Source: Denticeps clupeoides
Lineage: Eukaryota > Chordata > Actinopteri > Clupeiformes > Denticipitidae
DNA length: 64,000 nt
Direction of reading: 5' to 3'
Assembly: GCF_900700375.1 (NCBI RefSeq)
Contig: NW_021629785.1
Location: 1-64,000, forward strand
Below, in pieces: positions 34,745 through 48,174 of this stretch (positions within the stretch are counted from its first letter, which is position 1; the number at the start of each line of letters is the position of its first letter). The position numbers and the translations under genes are program-made. Under the pieces are notes generated by a model. The model was not told where the DNA came from. It ran no database searches and saw only the letters and a program-made list of their open reading frames with translations.

Positions 34745-35525
34745 TTCTTGACACAATGTCAGCAACAAAAAAACATTATGAAAACAAGCACATTTTGTTT
34801 GGCGTCTGCTCATCATGAGATTTTGTCCCTGGTTTCTGCCAGCCTTTTCCTTGCCTGATCCTGCTTCATGTTCACCTCCTTTTTACCTGACCAGTAATAT
34901 TCGTATAGGGTTACTATTATAACATCAGCTCTACAACTGATATATTTTCAGTGCCATTACTTCAGTCTGGTGAGGAAAACCCTCTCTGATCCTCATTGTG
35001 AAGTAAAAAAGACTGACCACTGCCGAAAGGAGAACTCCAGTGCAACATTTTTATTGGGTCCGGTTCAAAAGTGCAATCAAAAAGAGAATTTGAGCAAAAC
35101 AAAAACTACAAAGACAGTCAGGGTGCACGCTACAATCTGGGTTGCCAGTTCTTGCGTGTTTGCTCTAGTTTCCGGGATGTTTAATTACATTTTACGGGCA
35201 CCAATGTCACTATTCAACCAAAATAAACAACACAATAAAGATTCTGCACTTTAATTTTCAGGATGTGCAGACGTATGTGAACAAATGTGACGCAAATAAA
35301 ATAAAAAAAAGTTATTCACTACAATCTGGCAACCGTCAATTTGTTACAACGCCTTGTGCTTGAGCTTCATTTTTATAAAAATGTCAACCCCTCATCCTAA
35401 AATATGGCTTTTGTTTTCTTTGACAGTATATGATCAACATGAGAACTTTTAGTTTTATCTTGTTCTCCTTTATATATAATATAATACAATTACAGGTTGT
35501 TTTGTTGTGAAGGACGTATAGAGTC

Positions 35526-35552
35526 GTTGTCATAGTAACCGCGTTTTATAAA
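35526..35552 (+). promoter_or_regulatory. X-box plus TATA-like box, unit 5
   Basis: Identical motif pair upstream of copy 5, whose second 5' UTR exon starts near 36114. Confidence 0.5.
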
Positions 35553-36301
35553 CACAAATCATGTGAATTCTACTCAGTTTCAACATAAAACAGCACTGAG
35601 CGGCAGCACTTTTGGTGAGTACCAACAAAATTTGAGATGGTATTAGCATTAGCGGGCTGGCTAGCCTGTAAACTCGCTCTACTTCCCAAGTCACCTCTTT
35701 GTGTTTTGAGAGCAAAACTATCGACGATAAAAGCATCAGAACGAGCATAATTTTCACTTGATCGGCAGGGCTCGTGTTTTGGAAGTTTTATTTATTGAAA
35801 CAACTGCCATTAACTTGCAGAGAGACTCGAAGCCAAATAAATATCAACCTGTGAGCGATTTGAGTTTAGCGCGATTTAGTTGTAAGAGGTGCTTCAAAGG
35901 ACGCGAGACGAATGTTTATTGTGCTCAAAACCCAGAGGTCTGCTCATCTTCACGTTTCACATTCACGTTTCAAAACTCTGTAGAGTGTGTAAAAATGAAC
36001 AAACAAGTGTAGATACAGCGAATAGATGTTTTCAGTGTCCCCTCAAGTTACACCATCACAGCCTGTATTTCTATGAGTGTGTTTTGTCAATGTCATTTTC
36101 TCCATCATTGCAGATTATTAGTGATCAGAGACTATTCTTCAGAGATTCCTGAACAGTGATTCCTGCAAGAGATTCTACAGAGAGAGATTCCAGCGAGGGA
36201 GAGACCTGAGAGAGATTCCAGCGAGGGAGAGATCACTGAGAGAGATTCCAGCGAGGGAGAGACCTGAGAGGGACCACTGAAGGATTCATTAGATCCTCAA
36301 A

Positions 36302-38506
36302 ATGGCCCTCAGCTACGACCACACTCAGGTATGTGCACATCTGTGAGGCAAATACATAATTGTCTGTATATTTTAGAATGCATTGCTCACTCCCTCTCTG
36401 TTGTTGCAGTGAACTGTGTTGAGATCTGCTGCTTGATTTGTTAAATAAATGTGCAAACGAATGACAAAATATATACAATTTGCCCTCTCAGCGCCAAGTG
36501 GACAAATATTCATACGTCTGGACCATCAGCAGCTTCAGCTTTGCTGACGATGTGAATGGTGTCCCCATCATGAGCTCCACAATTTCCAACCCCAGTGGAG
36601 ATCTGCAATGGTAGGTGTTGGTCTTAGTTCTTCATTTGAAGTTCTTCATTCGTTTTTCTGGGAGCTGATCATTTTCTCACTCCTTCCTTCCTCTCTGCAT
36701 TCTCAGGTGTCTGCAGTTGTTCCCCAATGGCATGGAGCCTGACTACGAGAGCTACCTGTCATTCTATTTCGTTCTGGTGAGACAGAGGTGTGCGGGTTAG
36801 TTGTAAACTAGCCATGCTCAATGCCGAGGGACAGGAGGAATTTTCCTTGGGTAAGTTTACCTTGTTTGTTTAAGACAAACTATTTTCTGATAAAAACGAT
36901 CTGTAAACACAGATGATTGTATATTATTTTAATGCTGGACTGCAGCGCTGAGATGACCTGTCTGTGTGTTGCTGTGTTACAGTAAATCAGTACGACACCA
37001 GGATGTATGAGAACGACAAGCTAGGATTCCCAGACTTCGTACACAGGAGTGACATCCTGGATGACGACTTGGGGTTCTTAAAGGATGACACGCTCACCCT
37101 CACCTGTGAAGTAAGTCTCATTGGCTGCCACATTGGTTTCCCATGTGACTGGTGTCAGTAAACATGATCTGTCTGGTCGATGTAAAGATGAACTGTTGCA
37201 CCGTGATTGTCTGAAGCTGCTGTGTCTTTCTAAAACATCAGCGGGATTCTGTTAGTTTGTATAAATCTAATTGCAGACATTTTTATTATATCCTCAGCTT
37301 GTGTGTGTTTAAGTGTCAGTTTCTGTAGCTGGACTGTACTAACTGCTGAGTTGGATTGTTGCAGTTTACAGTGGAGATTGATCCGGACGCCTCCACGCCA
37401 CAGGTGAAGAAGCAGGAACCCAACATGGCAGAGGAGCTTCGAGAGCTGTGGGACACATCGTTGCATTCTGACTGCATCCTGTCTGTGGCTGGTCAAGAGT
37501 TTAAGGCCCACAAAGCCATCCTAGCAGGTAACACAGTCGCCACGTGAAAATATATTAATAGAAGAAAAAACACAGAGACTCACAGTGTATTTGCTAGAAT
37601 ATTGACAATTAGTATACTTCTAGGCAGAAATTGATCTAATACTGACTCCTCTCTTTCTGTGTCTCTTATCAGCCCGCTGTCCCGTCTTTCATAGCATGTT
37701 TATGAATAACACGAAAGAGAACCAAACGGTGAGTCAATCGTCTTTCCCATATATCTCAGCTGATCAGTCTAAACACCACTTTTTCTCTTACAGTTTATTA
37801 CAGCAGTGTTTTTAAGTTATGCTTTCCCCTCTAGGGCCGCGTGGACATCAAGGATATGGAGGCCGACATTTTGGAGGAGATGATTACGTATATCTACACC
37901 GGAACATCTCCCAACGTTCACCAGATGGCCTCAAAGCTCATTGCTGCAGCAGACATGGTAGCTCGTGCACACATCCACCTTCAAAACAAAGAGATGATGG
38001 TTTCTATCATTGATTACTATAACTTTCTCAGACTCACTCTTAACCCCTCACTATCAGCGCACACAGAGCACATCTCCAGGTTATAGCACTATGTGTAACT
38101 CTCTCTCTTTCTTCCCCTCAGCACTGCTTGGATCATCTAAAGCTCATCTGTGAGGATGCACTTTGCAGCAGACTCGACGTAGCCAGTGCTGCAGAGAACC
38201 TGATTCTGGGCGACCTCTACCGAGCCCGGCACTTGAAACAAGATGCCCTCACCTTCATCAACTTGTAAATGACAATTCCATCTACATCCTGATCTCAAAT
38301 CTCCACAGCATGTACTCTAGTAGAATAATTATTTATCCAAATCTAAATTCATTATTTATGTCTTTTGTTGTAGTAATGCTGAAGCGGTTATGAAGACCAA
38401 CGGGTGGATGATCCTGACGCAAGACCATCCAAACCTTATAGTGGATTTGTATAGTTCCCTGGCTGAGGCCAGCGAACCGCCAGTTAAACGCCAGAGGCTT
38501 TTTTAA
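36302..38506 (+). CDS. SPOP-like MATH-BTB-BACK gene, copy 5
   Basis: Exons: 36302-36328, 36492-36610, 36707-36850, 36983-37110, 37365-37527, 37673-37728, 37835-37957, 38122-38264, 38374-38506. The probable 5' UTR exon starts near 36114 and carries three minisatellite repeats. Exon 3 differs from copy 4 at two bases (TTC for CTT in FYFVL, and gtgagac for gtcagac just before the frame break), but the break itself is unchanged. Exon 7 has a silent ATT for ATC. No other damage is seen. The changed gtgagac makes a better match to a splice donor than in the sibling copies, so exon 3 could in principle be cut short here, though no matching acceptor that would restore the frame is evident. Confidence 0.82.
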
Positions 38507-38675
38507 CTTCTTTAATTTCTTACCACAGTGTACTTACTTGTAAAAAATGTAGATGCTGTAAGGTTTTAGAACCAGATGATCAGTTAAAGTATGTCTTATG
38601 ATTTTCTGTTCAGTAGAGTAGATATTTATAGAGTAGAGATGTTATTGTAGTCAAATGTATATTTGTATATTTTAG

Positions 38676-38794
38676 GACCAGGACAGCCAGCTGGATGGAT
38701 GGATGGATGGATCAAACTCATCAGTTTGCTTTATGGACTCATCCAGGACACCCCACAGCAGATGGACTGGATCTTATTGTACCTGACAAACCAG
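38676..38794 (+). other. Candidate exon, unit 5 (5 GGAT)
   Basis: Five GGAT repeats, with the second segment at 39010-39093. The repeat length puts upstream and downstream parts in the same relation as in unit 2. Confidence 0.33.
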
Positions 38795-39158
38795 GTAAAG
38801 AAGTTCTGCTTTTCTGCTAATTCTATTCCAACAGTTATTCTATTAGTATGCATTTGTTTGGAAAAATGGAGTAGGAAACCAATGTGCTTTATTAGTTATA
38901 AGTCATTTAAAAAACACCATTAAAAATATTTAAAAATATTATTAAAAACAGTATTTTTAGGCCGGGTAGAAACCTATTTTATGTTAGGAATACATTTGTT
39001 CCCACACAGGAAAACCCTGATCCAAAGGACCAAAGGAACCAGAAAGATCAACTGCTTCATTTGTTTCTTTGTTTATTTTTTATTATATTTTAATTTGTTT
39101 AGTAATTACACCATTACATACACGATTTAAATTTTACTACACTTATCCTGAGCACCAA

Positions 39159-39712
39159 CATCCAGTCTCACACTAGGCTGGCCACGGTGTTGTGTAAAAA
39201 ACAGAGAAAACTTTGTCCCCAGAGCGGGGGGTGGTGGAGTGGCCAAGACGTTGGTCCGGGGCGACACCGTGGCAAGTCTTTATTACCACGCAGGAGATCA
39301 AATCCTGCTCTCCTTCTTACTAACCACTCTAGCACTCTCTGTCTGTCTGTCTGTCTATGCGTCTGTGTATCTGTCTATTAATTTATTAATGTACTGTTAC
39401 TTTGTCTCTTTGTTTATTTATTTTTGTTTATTTGATTATTTGTGTTGATTTTGTTTATGTGTTTTTTATTTTATTTGGTCATTTATTACATAATTTACAC
39501 ACACAACATTTTACAACACCTATCCTGAACACACAAACATCCAGTCTAACACTAGACTGGCCACGGTGTTGTGTAAAAAAACAGACAAAACTTTGTCCCC
39601 AGAGTGGGGGGTGGTGGAGTGGCCAAGATGTTGGTCCGGGGCGACACCGTGGCAAGTCTTTACCACACAGGACATCAGATCCTGCTTTCCATCTTACTAA
39701 CCACTCCACCAC
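39159..39712 (-). mobile_element. SINE-like pair, unit 5
   Basis: Same pair. The CTGT tract after the first copy begins actctctg instead of actatctg, as in unit 6. Confidence 0.45.
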
Positions 39713-40335
39713 TGTTTTATTTTATTCATTCATTCATTTTAATATTATTGTCATTTATTTTATTAATACACACACACCATTACAGTACACTTGAACATAC
39801 CCTGTTTTAAATGTTAGTTTATTACAGTATACCTTATTGTAAATTTACATTAATAGAAATAAAAACCTTTTTATTCCCTTTTTCTGGACTGTGTGATTCA
39901 TTCTCTCAAAAATGTCTTGGAGATCAGTTATTTTTGGACTAAAAGTTTACAACATAAGACACTAGGGAGACTACAATGTCATACAGGGTACCACTTACTT
40001 TAAGGTCCCAGTGAACACAAAATAATAATGGCCTACTAAACCACTCCTTAGTAAAAAGCACATGGCAGCCCGCCTGGAGTTTGACCAAAGGCACCTGGAG
40101 GGCGCTCAGAATATGAGAAACACAATTCTCTGGTCTGTTACGTCCTGGTTTAGGACAGGAACGTAAACAACAAGGAAAGAGGGAGAGAAACGGTACCAAT
40201 TTTTAATAAACAGAAAGACATACAATTAAATCTCGACACAAAGACAAACAAAGCAGTCAGGCCACGAAGAAGCACAGAGTCGATGGCTACTGCAAACAGG
40301 GCATCTGTCTTGTGTATTTCCACCCTATTCCTTCT

Positions 40336-41364
40336 TCCTCATGGAAATGAATCTGGCTTAGTTACCGCATTAACCTTTCTGTAATCAGTACGGAACCAAA
40401 ATGTCTTGTCAGGCTTAGGGACCAGTAGGCACGGACTACTCCACAGCCACTAACTCTACACAGCCAGCTTGTTCTCCAACAAGTTCACCACAGACTGCAT
40501 CACTGTTCGCTTTGTAAAAACTGGGGAGAGTGGAGTAAAAAAACTCTCTCTCTCTACTTACAAAAGCACTGTATTCAAACCACTCCAACTTGATGTTACC
40601 TGGCAGAAAGAGGCATGGCACAATAGAGGTTAAAAGGATGAGCAGTTTCTAATTTATTAACACCAGTAAATTATTATTGCACTTACATGTGAATATTGTA
40701 TGTAAAAAGGTACCAATATTACAGAGAAAGCCAAGATGAAACGAAAGAGTAAAGGGAGAGAGAGAGAGAAAGAGAGAGAAGCCATGAGAAAAATAGGTGA
40801 AATAGGAAAGACTCAGTTACTGATGGGAAAATTTCCCTCAGCTTCCAATAGAAAAGATAAAGAAAGTCCCTGACCACAAGTGAACAATCCTTTATACATT
40901 TGGCCCACAGGAAGTTGTCACCGACCAATCAGAATGTGTTGTTCTGTCTAGTCCTGCCCCCCGTGGTCTCCCGTTTGGGGCAGACAAAGGCAGGGCGGGG
41001 TATCACAAGAACCTGTGGCAGGCATTTCACACCTCTTGCCATTTGACAAAGATATGGAAAACGGAGGTGTTGAATCTCCATGCAAAACAAAAGCACAGAA
41101 ACATCATGTTCCTGCGATGTACCATCTTACAGTTTTGTTGGATTCAGCCGATACGGGTGCTGCCTGATGGGAGCATGACCATCAACGTCAACATCATGTT
41201 ACATGAGAGACGTACCTACAGGGGTGTCAGAGAACAAAGCAGCATGTGACTGAATTAGCCCAATAACATGCATGCGATCTGCTGCAGACAAGCCAGACAG
41301 ATAAGCTTCTAACTCCTGCAGAATCTCACTATTCTGACCACTGTAAATAAGTTCAGTTAACTCC
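40336..41364 (-). mobile_element. Ty3/Gypsy pol fossil, unit 5
   Basis: Same broken fossil, near-identical to units 4 and 6. Confidence 0.63.
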
Positions 41365-42144
41365 AAAAAGTCATGATAAATAAAGTTTTGAGGAAGGATT
41401 GCAACATGAACAGAGGGGACATTTGAGGCTGTACGTGGGGTCTGAAAAACAGATATTAGACTTTTCAAAACATTTTTTAAATACTTTGTATCACCTTTTT
41501 GAAATGATGCTTTCCCTCAAACGTCATGGTCCATAGGTGAACAAGAGGTCCAAAACACCTAGTCAGTTCTGGATAGTGTTCAACATAATGATGTTTGGGT
41601 CTGAGATTGAAACACTGCTTTAAGACCCTCTCTGTGACCACTTATTTTAGATTGCATGTACTGAGTGGATTCCTGTACTCATGTACGTGTACTCAAATAA
41701 AAGAAGCTGAGCAGACGTGGAGAGAGAAAGAGAGAACTGTGCAGGAAACTGAGGTCTCTCTCTCCCCTTTGCGCAAAGCTGATGAAGAAGGAGCTCACAT
41801 TGGTTTGTGTGATCATTTTATTAATAATAATAATCCCAACAAGGAGTGTCCCTAAAATCTGGCATCTTTTATCATAAAATCTCAGATGGTTGACCCATGT
41901 GAGCTTAATTTTATTAATGTTGAGTGTTAATGAAATGTGGATATGTTTTTTGATCTTCAACTGCCCTCTTGTGGCAAAAAGCAACAGAATCTATGTCTGC
42001 AACCATATGTTCAGCAACACTGACAGTGTTTGCAGATCAAAATCCACACAGATTACACAGACACAGTCATCAACTAAATAAACAAGCGTATTGAGTATGA
42101 AACAGTTAAACACTTAAACACCTTCAAAATGCATTTGACTCAGA

Positions 42145-42626
42145 TGCCTGGACTGGCAGGGGACGTACGTTCACTACACGGGATGCTGCATTCACATCTG
42201 GGGACTCTGCAGCCTATGCAGTGGTGAGGAGCTGTCTTCATTTGGGAATTAAGGATGCAAAGAGACAGTATGCACAAAGACTGTTGTCGCGGGTGTTGAT
42301 GGCACTGCATCGCTTATGAAAAACCGCCCCCACTGCGGATGCAGCATTCTGACCCCTTGCTTCCAGATGATCTTCATCTAATCTATGCACGCTATGAGGT
42401 TAAAACCATCTCAAAGGCACCAGCTTCAGCACCAGCACTGAATGACCAGGTTCTAACAGATCTACAGAGGGTGTGATTTCCAACTTTACCTCACCTGCTT
42501 GCCTCTGGGTGCCATCTCAACTTCAGGGAACGCACCCTGCACACCCTCATATTGAACAGAACGTCCAGCTTCTACTCATAGCGCCTTCAATACTATTATT
42601 CATGAACAGATGGTAGTAAAGTTAAC
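42145..42626 (+). mobile_element. L2-like LINE fossil, unit 5
   Basis: Same fragment, with cactgcggatgc as in units 0, 2 and 7. Confidence 0.58.
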
Positions 42627-43406
42627 TTCTTGACACAATGTCAGCAACAAAAAAACATTATGAAAACAAGCACATTTTGTTTGGCGTCTGCTCATCATGA
42701 GATTTTGTCCCTGGTTTCTGCCAGCCTTTTCCTTGCCTGATCCTGCTTCATGTTCACCTCCTTTTTACCTGACCAGTAATATTCGTATAGGGTTACTATT
42801 ATAACATCAGCTCTACAACTGATATATTTTCAGTGCCATTACTTCAGTCTGGTGAGGAAAACCCTCTCTGATCCTCATTGTGAAGTAAAAAAGACTGACC
42901 ACTGCCGAAAGGAGAACTCCAGTGCAACATTTTTATTGGGTCCGGTTCAAAAGTGCAATCAAAAAGAGAATTTGAGCAAAACAAAAACTACAAAGACAGT
43001 CAGGGTGCACGCTACAATCTGGGTTGCCAGTTCTTGCGTGTTTGCTCTAGTTTCCGGGATGTTTAATTACATTTTACGGGCACCAATGTCACTATTCAAC
43101 CAAAATAAACAACACAATAAAGATTCTGCACTTTAATTTTCAGGATGTGCAGACGTATGTGAACAAATGTGACGCAAATAAAATAAAAAAAGTTATTCAC
43201 TACAATCTGGCAACCGTCAATTTGTTACAACGCCTTGTGCTTGAGCTTCATTTTTATAAAAATGTCAACCCCTCATCCTAAAATATGGCTTTTGTTTTCT
43301 TTGACAGTATATGATCAACATGAGAACTTTTAGTTTTATCTTGATCTCCTTTATATATAATAAAATACAATTACAGGTTGTTTTGTTGTGAAGGACGTAT
43401 AGAGTC

Positions 43407-43433
43407 GTTGTCATAGTAACCGCGTTTTATAAA
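43407..43433 (+). promoter_or_regulatory. X-box plus TATA-like box, unit 6
   Basis: Identical motif pair upstream of copy 6. The flank just before it has the gatctcc variant shared with the unit 1/2 junction. Confidence 0.5.
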
Positions 43434-44180
43434 CACAAATCATGTGAATTCTACTCAGTTTCAACATAAAACAGCACTGAGCGGCAGCACTTTTGGTGAG
43501 TACCAACAAAATTTGAGATGGTATTAGCATTAGCGGGCTGGCTAGCCTGTAAACTCGCTCTACTTCCCAAGTCACCTCTTTGTGTTTTGAGAGCAAAACT
43601 ATCGATGATAAAAGCATCAGAACGAGCATAATTTTCACTTGATCGGCAGGGCTCGTGTTTTGGAAGTTTTATTTATTGAAACAACTGCCATTAACTTGCA
43701 GAGAGACTCGAAGCCAAATAAATATCAACCTGTGAGCGATTTGAGTTTAGCGCGATTTAGTTGTAAGAGGTGCTTCAAAGGACGCGAGACGAATGTTTAT
43801 TGTGCTCAAAACCCAGAGGTCTGCTCATCTTCACGTTTCACATTCACGTTTCAAAACTCTGTAGAGTGTGTAAAAATGAACAAACAAGTGTAGATACAGC
43901 GAATAGATGTTTTCAGTGTCCCCTCATGTTACACCATCACAGCCTGTATTTCTATGAGTGTGTTTTGTCAATGTCATTTTCTCCATCATTGCAGATTATT
44001 AGTGATCAGAGACTATTCTTCAGAGATTCCTGAACAGTGATTCTTGCAAGAGATTCTACAGAGAGAGATTCCAGCGAGGGAGAGACCTGAGAGAGATTCC
44101 AGCGAGGGAGAGACCTGAGAGAGATTCCAGCGAGGGAGAGACCTGAGAGGGACCACTGAAGGATTCATTAGATCCTCAAA

Positions 44181-46348
44181 ATGGCCCTCAGCTACGACCA
44201 CACTCAGGTATGTGCACATCTGTGAGGCAAATACATAATTGTCTGTATATTTTAGAATGCATTGCTCACTCCCTCTCTGTTGTTGCAGTGAACTGTGTTG
44301 AGATCTGCTGCTTGATTTGTTAAATAAATGTGCAAACGAATGACAAAATATATACAATTTGCCCTCTCAGCGCCAAGTGGACAAATATTCATACGTCTGG
44401 ACCATCAGCAGCTTCAGCTTTGCTGACGATGTGAATGGTGTCCCCATCATGAGCTCCACAATTTCCAACCCCAGTGGAGATCTGCAATGGTAGGTGTTGG
44501 TCTTAGTTCTTCATTTGAAGTTCTTCATTCGTTTTTCTGGGAGCTGATCATTTTCTCACTCCTTCCTTCCTCTCTGCATTCTCAGGTGTCTGCAGTTGTT
44601 CCCCAATGGCATGGAGCCTGACTACGAGAGCTACCTGTCATTCTATCTCGTTCTGGTCAGACAGAGGTGTGCGGGTTAGTTGTAAACTAGCCATGCTCAA
44701 TGCCGAGGGAGAGGAGGAATTTTCCTTGGGTAAGTTTACCTTGTTTGTTTAAGACAAACTATTTTCTGATAAAAACGATCTGTAAACACAGATGATTGTA
44801 TATTATTTTAATGCTGGACTGCAGCGCTGCGATGACCTGTCTGTGTGTTTCTGTGTTACAGTAAATCAGTACGACACCAGGATGTATGAGAACGACAAGC
44901 TAGGATTCCCAGACTTCGTACACAGGAGTGACATCCTGGATGACGACTTGGGGTTCTTAAAGGATGACACGCTCACCCTCACCTGTGAAGTAAGTCTCAT
45001 TGGCTGCCACATTGGTTTCCCATGTGACTGGTGTCAGTAAACATGATCTGTCTGGTCGATGTAAAGATGAACTGTTGCATCAGCGGGATTCTGTTAGTTT
45101 GTATAAATCTAATTGCAGACATTTTTATTATATCCTCAGCTTGTGTGTGTTTAAGTGTCAGTTTCTGTAGCTGGACTGTACTAACTGCTGAGTTGGATTG
45201 TTGCAGTTTACAGTGGAGATTGATCCGGACGCCTCCACGCCACAGGTGAAGAAGCAGGAACCCAACATGGCAGAGGAGCTTCGAGAGCTGTGGGACACAT
45301 CGTTGCATTCTGACTGCATCCTGTCTGTGGCTGGTCAAGAGTTTAAGGCCCACAAAGCCATCCTAGCAGGTAACACAGTCGCCACGTGAAAATATATTAA
45401 TAGAAGAAAAAACACAGAGACTCACAGTGTATTTGCTAGAATATTGACAATTAGTATACTTCTAGGCAGAAATTGATCTAATACTGACTCCTCTCTTTCT
45501 GTGTCTCTTATCAGCCCGCTGTCCCGTCTTTCATAGCATGTTTATGAATAACACGAAAGAGAACCAAACGGTGAGTCAATCGTCTTTCCCATATATCTCA
45601 GCTGATCAGTCTAAACACCACTTTTTCTCTTACAGTTTATTACAGCAGTGTTTTTAAGTTATGCTTTCCCCTCTAGGGCCGCGTGGACATCAAGGATATG
45701 GAGGCCGACATCTTGGAGGAGATGATTACGTATATCTACACCGGAACATCTCCCAACGTTCACCAGATGGCCTCAAAGCTCATTGCTGCAGCAGACATGG
45801 TAGCTCGTGCACACATCCACCTTCAAAACAAAGAGATGATGGTTTCTATTATTGATTACTATAACTTTCTCAGACTCACTCTTAACCCCTCACTATCAGC
45901 GCACACAGAGCACATCTCCAGGTTATAGCACTATGTGTAACTCTCTCTCTTTCTTCCCCTCAGCACTGCTTGGATCATCTAAAGCTCATCTGTGAGGATG
46001 CACTTTGCAGCAGACTCGACGTAGCCAGTGCTGCAGAGAACCTGATTCTGGGCGACCTCTACCGAGCCCGGCACTTGAAACAAGATGCCCTCACCTTCAT
46101 CAACTTGTAAATGACAATTCCATCTACATCCTGATCTCAAATCTCCACAGCATGTACTCTAGTAGAATAATTATTTATCCAAATCTAAATTCATTATTTA
46201 TGTCTTTTGTTGTAGTAATGCTGAAGCGGTTATGAAGACCAACGGGTGGATGATCCTGACGCAAGACCATCCAAACCTTATAGTGGATTTGTATAGTTCC
46301 CTGGCTGAGGCCAGCGAACCGCCAGTTAAACGCCAGAGGCTTTTTTAA
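44181..46348 (+). CDS. SPOP-like MATH-BTB-BACK gene, copy 6
   Basis: Exons: 44181-44207, 44371-44489, 44586-44729, 44862-44989, 45207-45369, 45515-45570, 45677-45799, 45964-46106, 46216-46348. Intron 4 is about 37 bp shorter than in the sibling copies. The acceptor and the upstream pyrimidine stretch remain. In exon 3, gagaggagg replaces gacaggagg, giving E for Q in NAEGQEEF. The shared exon 3 frame break is present. No other lesion is seen. The 5' UTR exon starts near 43995, where three nearly perfect minisatellite repeats precede the start codon. Confidence 0.82.
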
Positions 46349-46517
46349 CTTCTTTAATTTCTTACCACAGTGTACTTACTTGTAAAAAATGTAGATGCTG
46401 TAAGGTTTTAGAACCAGATGATCAGTTAAAGTATGTCTTATGATTTTCTGTTCAGTAGAGTAGATATTTATAGAGTAGAGATGTTATTGTAGTCAAATGT
46501 ATATTTGTATATTTTAG

Positions 46518-46636
46518 GACCAGGACAGCCAGCTGAATGGATGGATGGATGGATCAAACTCATCAGTTTGCTTTATGGACTCATCCAGGACACCCCACAG
46601 CAGATGGACTGGATCTTATTGTACCTGACAAACCAG
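46518..46636 (+). other. Candidate exon, unit 6 (5 repeats, first GAAT)
   Basis: The first repeat is GAAT instead of GGAT, so the open frame reads PAEWMDGW. Second segment at 46852-46935. Confidence 0.33.
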
Positions 46637-47000
46637 GTAAAGAAGTTCTGCTTTTCTGCTAATTCTATTCCAACAGTTATTCTATTAGTATGCATTTGTT
46701 TGGAAAAATGGAGTAGGAAACCAATGTGCTTTATTAGTTATAAGTCATTTAAAAAACACCATTAAAAATATTTAAAAATATTATTAAAAACAGTATTTTT
46801 AGGCCGGGTAGAAACCTATTTTATGTTAGGAATCCATTTGTTCCCACACAGGAAAACCCTGATCCAAAGGACCAAAGGAACCAGAAAGATCAACTGCTTC
46901 ATTTGTTTCTTTGTTTATTTTTTATTATATTTTAATTTGTTTAGTAATTACACCATTACATACACGATTTAAATTTTACTACACTTATCCTGAGCACCAA

Positions 47001-47551
47001 CATCCAGTCTCACACTAGGCTGGCCACGGTGTTGTGTAAAAAACAGAGAAAACTTTGTCCCCAGAGCGGGGGGTGGTGGAGTGGCCAAGACGTTGGTCCG
47101 GGGCGACACCGTGGCAAGTCTTTACCACGCAGGAGATCAAATCCTGCTCTCCTTCTTACTAACCACTCTAGCACTCTCTGTCTGTCTGTCTGTCTATGCG
47201 TCTGTGTATCTGTCTATTAATTTATTAATGTACTGTTACTTTGTCTCTTTGTTTATTTATTTTTGTTTATTTGATTATTTGTGTTGATTTTGTTTATGTG
47301 TTTTTTATTTTATTTGGTCATTTATTACATAATTTACACACACAACATTTTACAACACCTATCCTGAACACACAAACATCCAGTCTAACACTAGACTGGC
47401 CACAGTGTTGTGTAAAAAAACAGACAAAACTTTGTCCCCAGAGTGGGGGGTGGTGGAGTGGCCAAGATGTTGGTCCGGGGCGACACCGTGGCAAGTCTTT
47501 ACCACACAGGACATCAGATCCTGCTTTCCATCTTACTAACCACTCCACCAC
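47001..47551 (-). mobile_element. SINE-like pair, unit 6
   Basis: Same pair, with ccacagtgttg for ccacggtgttg in the second copy. Confidence 0.45.
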
Positions 47552-48174
47552 TGTTTTATTTTATTCATTCATTCATTTTAATATTATTGTCATTTATTTT
47601 ATTAATACACACACACCATTACAGTACACTTGAACATACCCTGTTTTAAATGTTAGTTTATTACAGTATACCTTATTGTAAATTTACATTAATACAAATA
47701 AAAACCTTTTTATTCCCTTTTTCTGGACTGTGTGATTCATTGTCTCAAAAATGTCTTGGAGATCAGTTATTTTTGGACTAAAAGTTTACAACATAAGACA
47801 CTAGGGAGACTACAATGTCATACAGGGTACCACTTACTTTAAGGTCCCAGTGAACACAAAATAATAATGGCCTACTAAACCACTCCTTAGTAAAAGGCAC
47901 ATGGCAGCCCGCCTGGAGTTTGACCAAAGGCACCTGGAGGGCGCTCAGAATATGAGAAACACAATTCTCTGGTCTGTTACGTCCTGGTTTAGGACAGGAA
48001 CGTAAACAACAAGGAAAGAGGGAGAGAAACGGTACCAATTTTTAATAAACAGAAAGACATACAATTAAATCTCGACACAAAGACAAACAAAGCAGTCAGG
48101 CCACGAAGAAGCACAGAGTCGATGGCTACTGCAAACAGGGCATCTGTCTTGTGTATTTCCACCCTATTCCTTCT

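Larger units (their letters stand above)
27615..35525 (+). repeat. Unit 4 (7911 bp)
   Basis: Longest and least damaged unit, useful as reference. It has all gene exons, three full 5' UTR minisatellite repeats plus one partial, and six GGAT repeats, which keep the downstream exon in the same frame as unit 0. The - strand reading frame over the fossil block is 147 codons here. Confidence 0.93.
35526..43406 (+). repeat. Unit 5 (7881 bp)
   Basis: Complete unit with all gene exons. The 5' UTR minisatellite has three repeats, the middle one carrying gatcactgag instead of gacctgag. The GGAT tract has five repeats. Its end shares variants with the end of unit 1. Confidence 0.93.

Noticed and set aside
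34970-35254. 94-codon ORF starting MRKTLSDPHC
   Set aside because: No recognisable motif, varying composition and no promoter or splice context. It lies in AT-rich spacer.
35470-35490. TATATATAATATAATA as the core promoter
   Set aside because: It lies upstream of the X-box and a better placed TATA-like box follows the X-box at conserved spacing.
37230-37511. - strand ORF of 93 codons opposite exon 5
   Set aside because: It is the antisense shadow of the BTB exon, whose + strand reading matches SPOP with correct splice phases.
39345-39380. CTGT repeat after the first SINE-like copy as a regulatory element
   Set aside because: A plain short microsatellite in a repeat tail; nothing else supports function.
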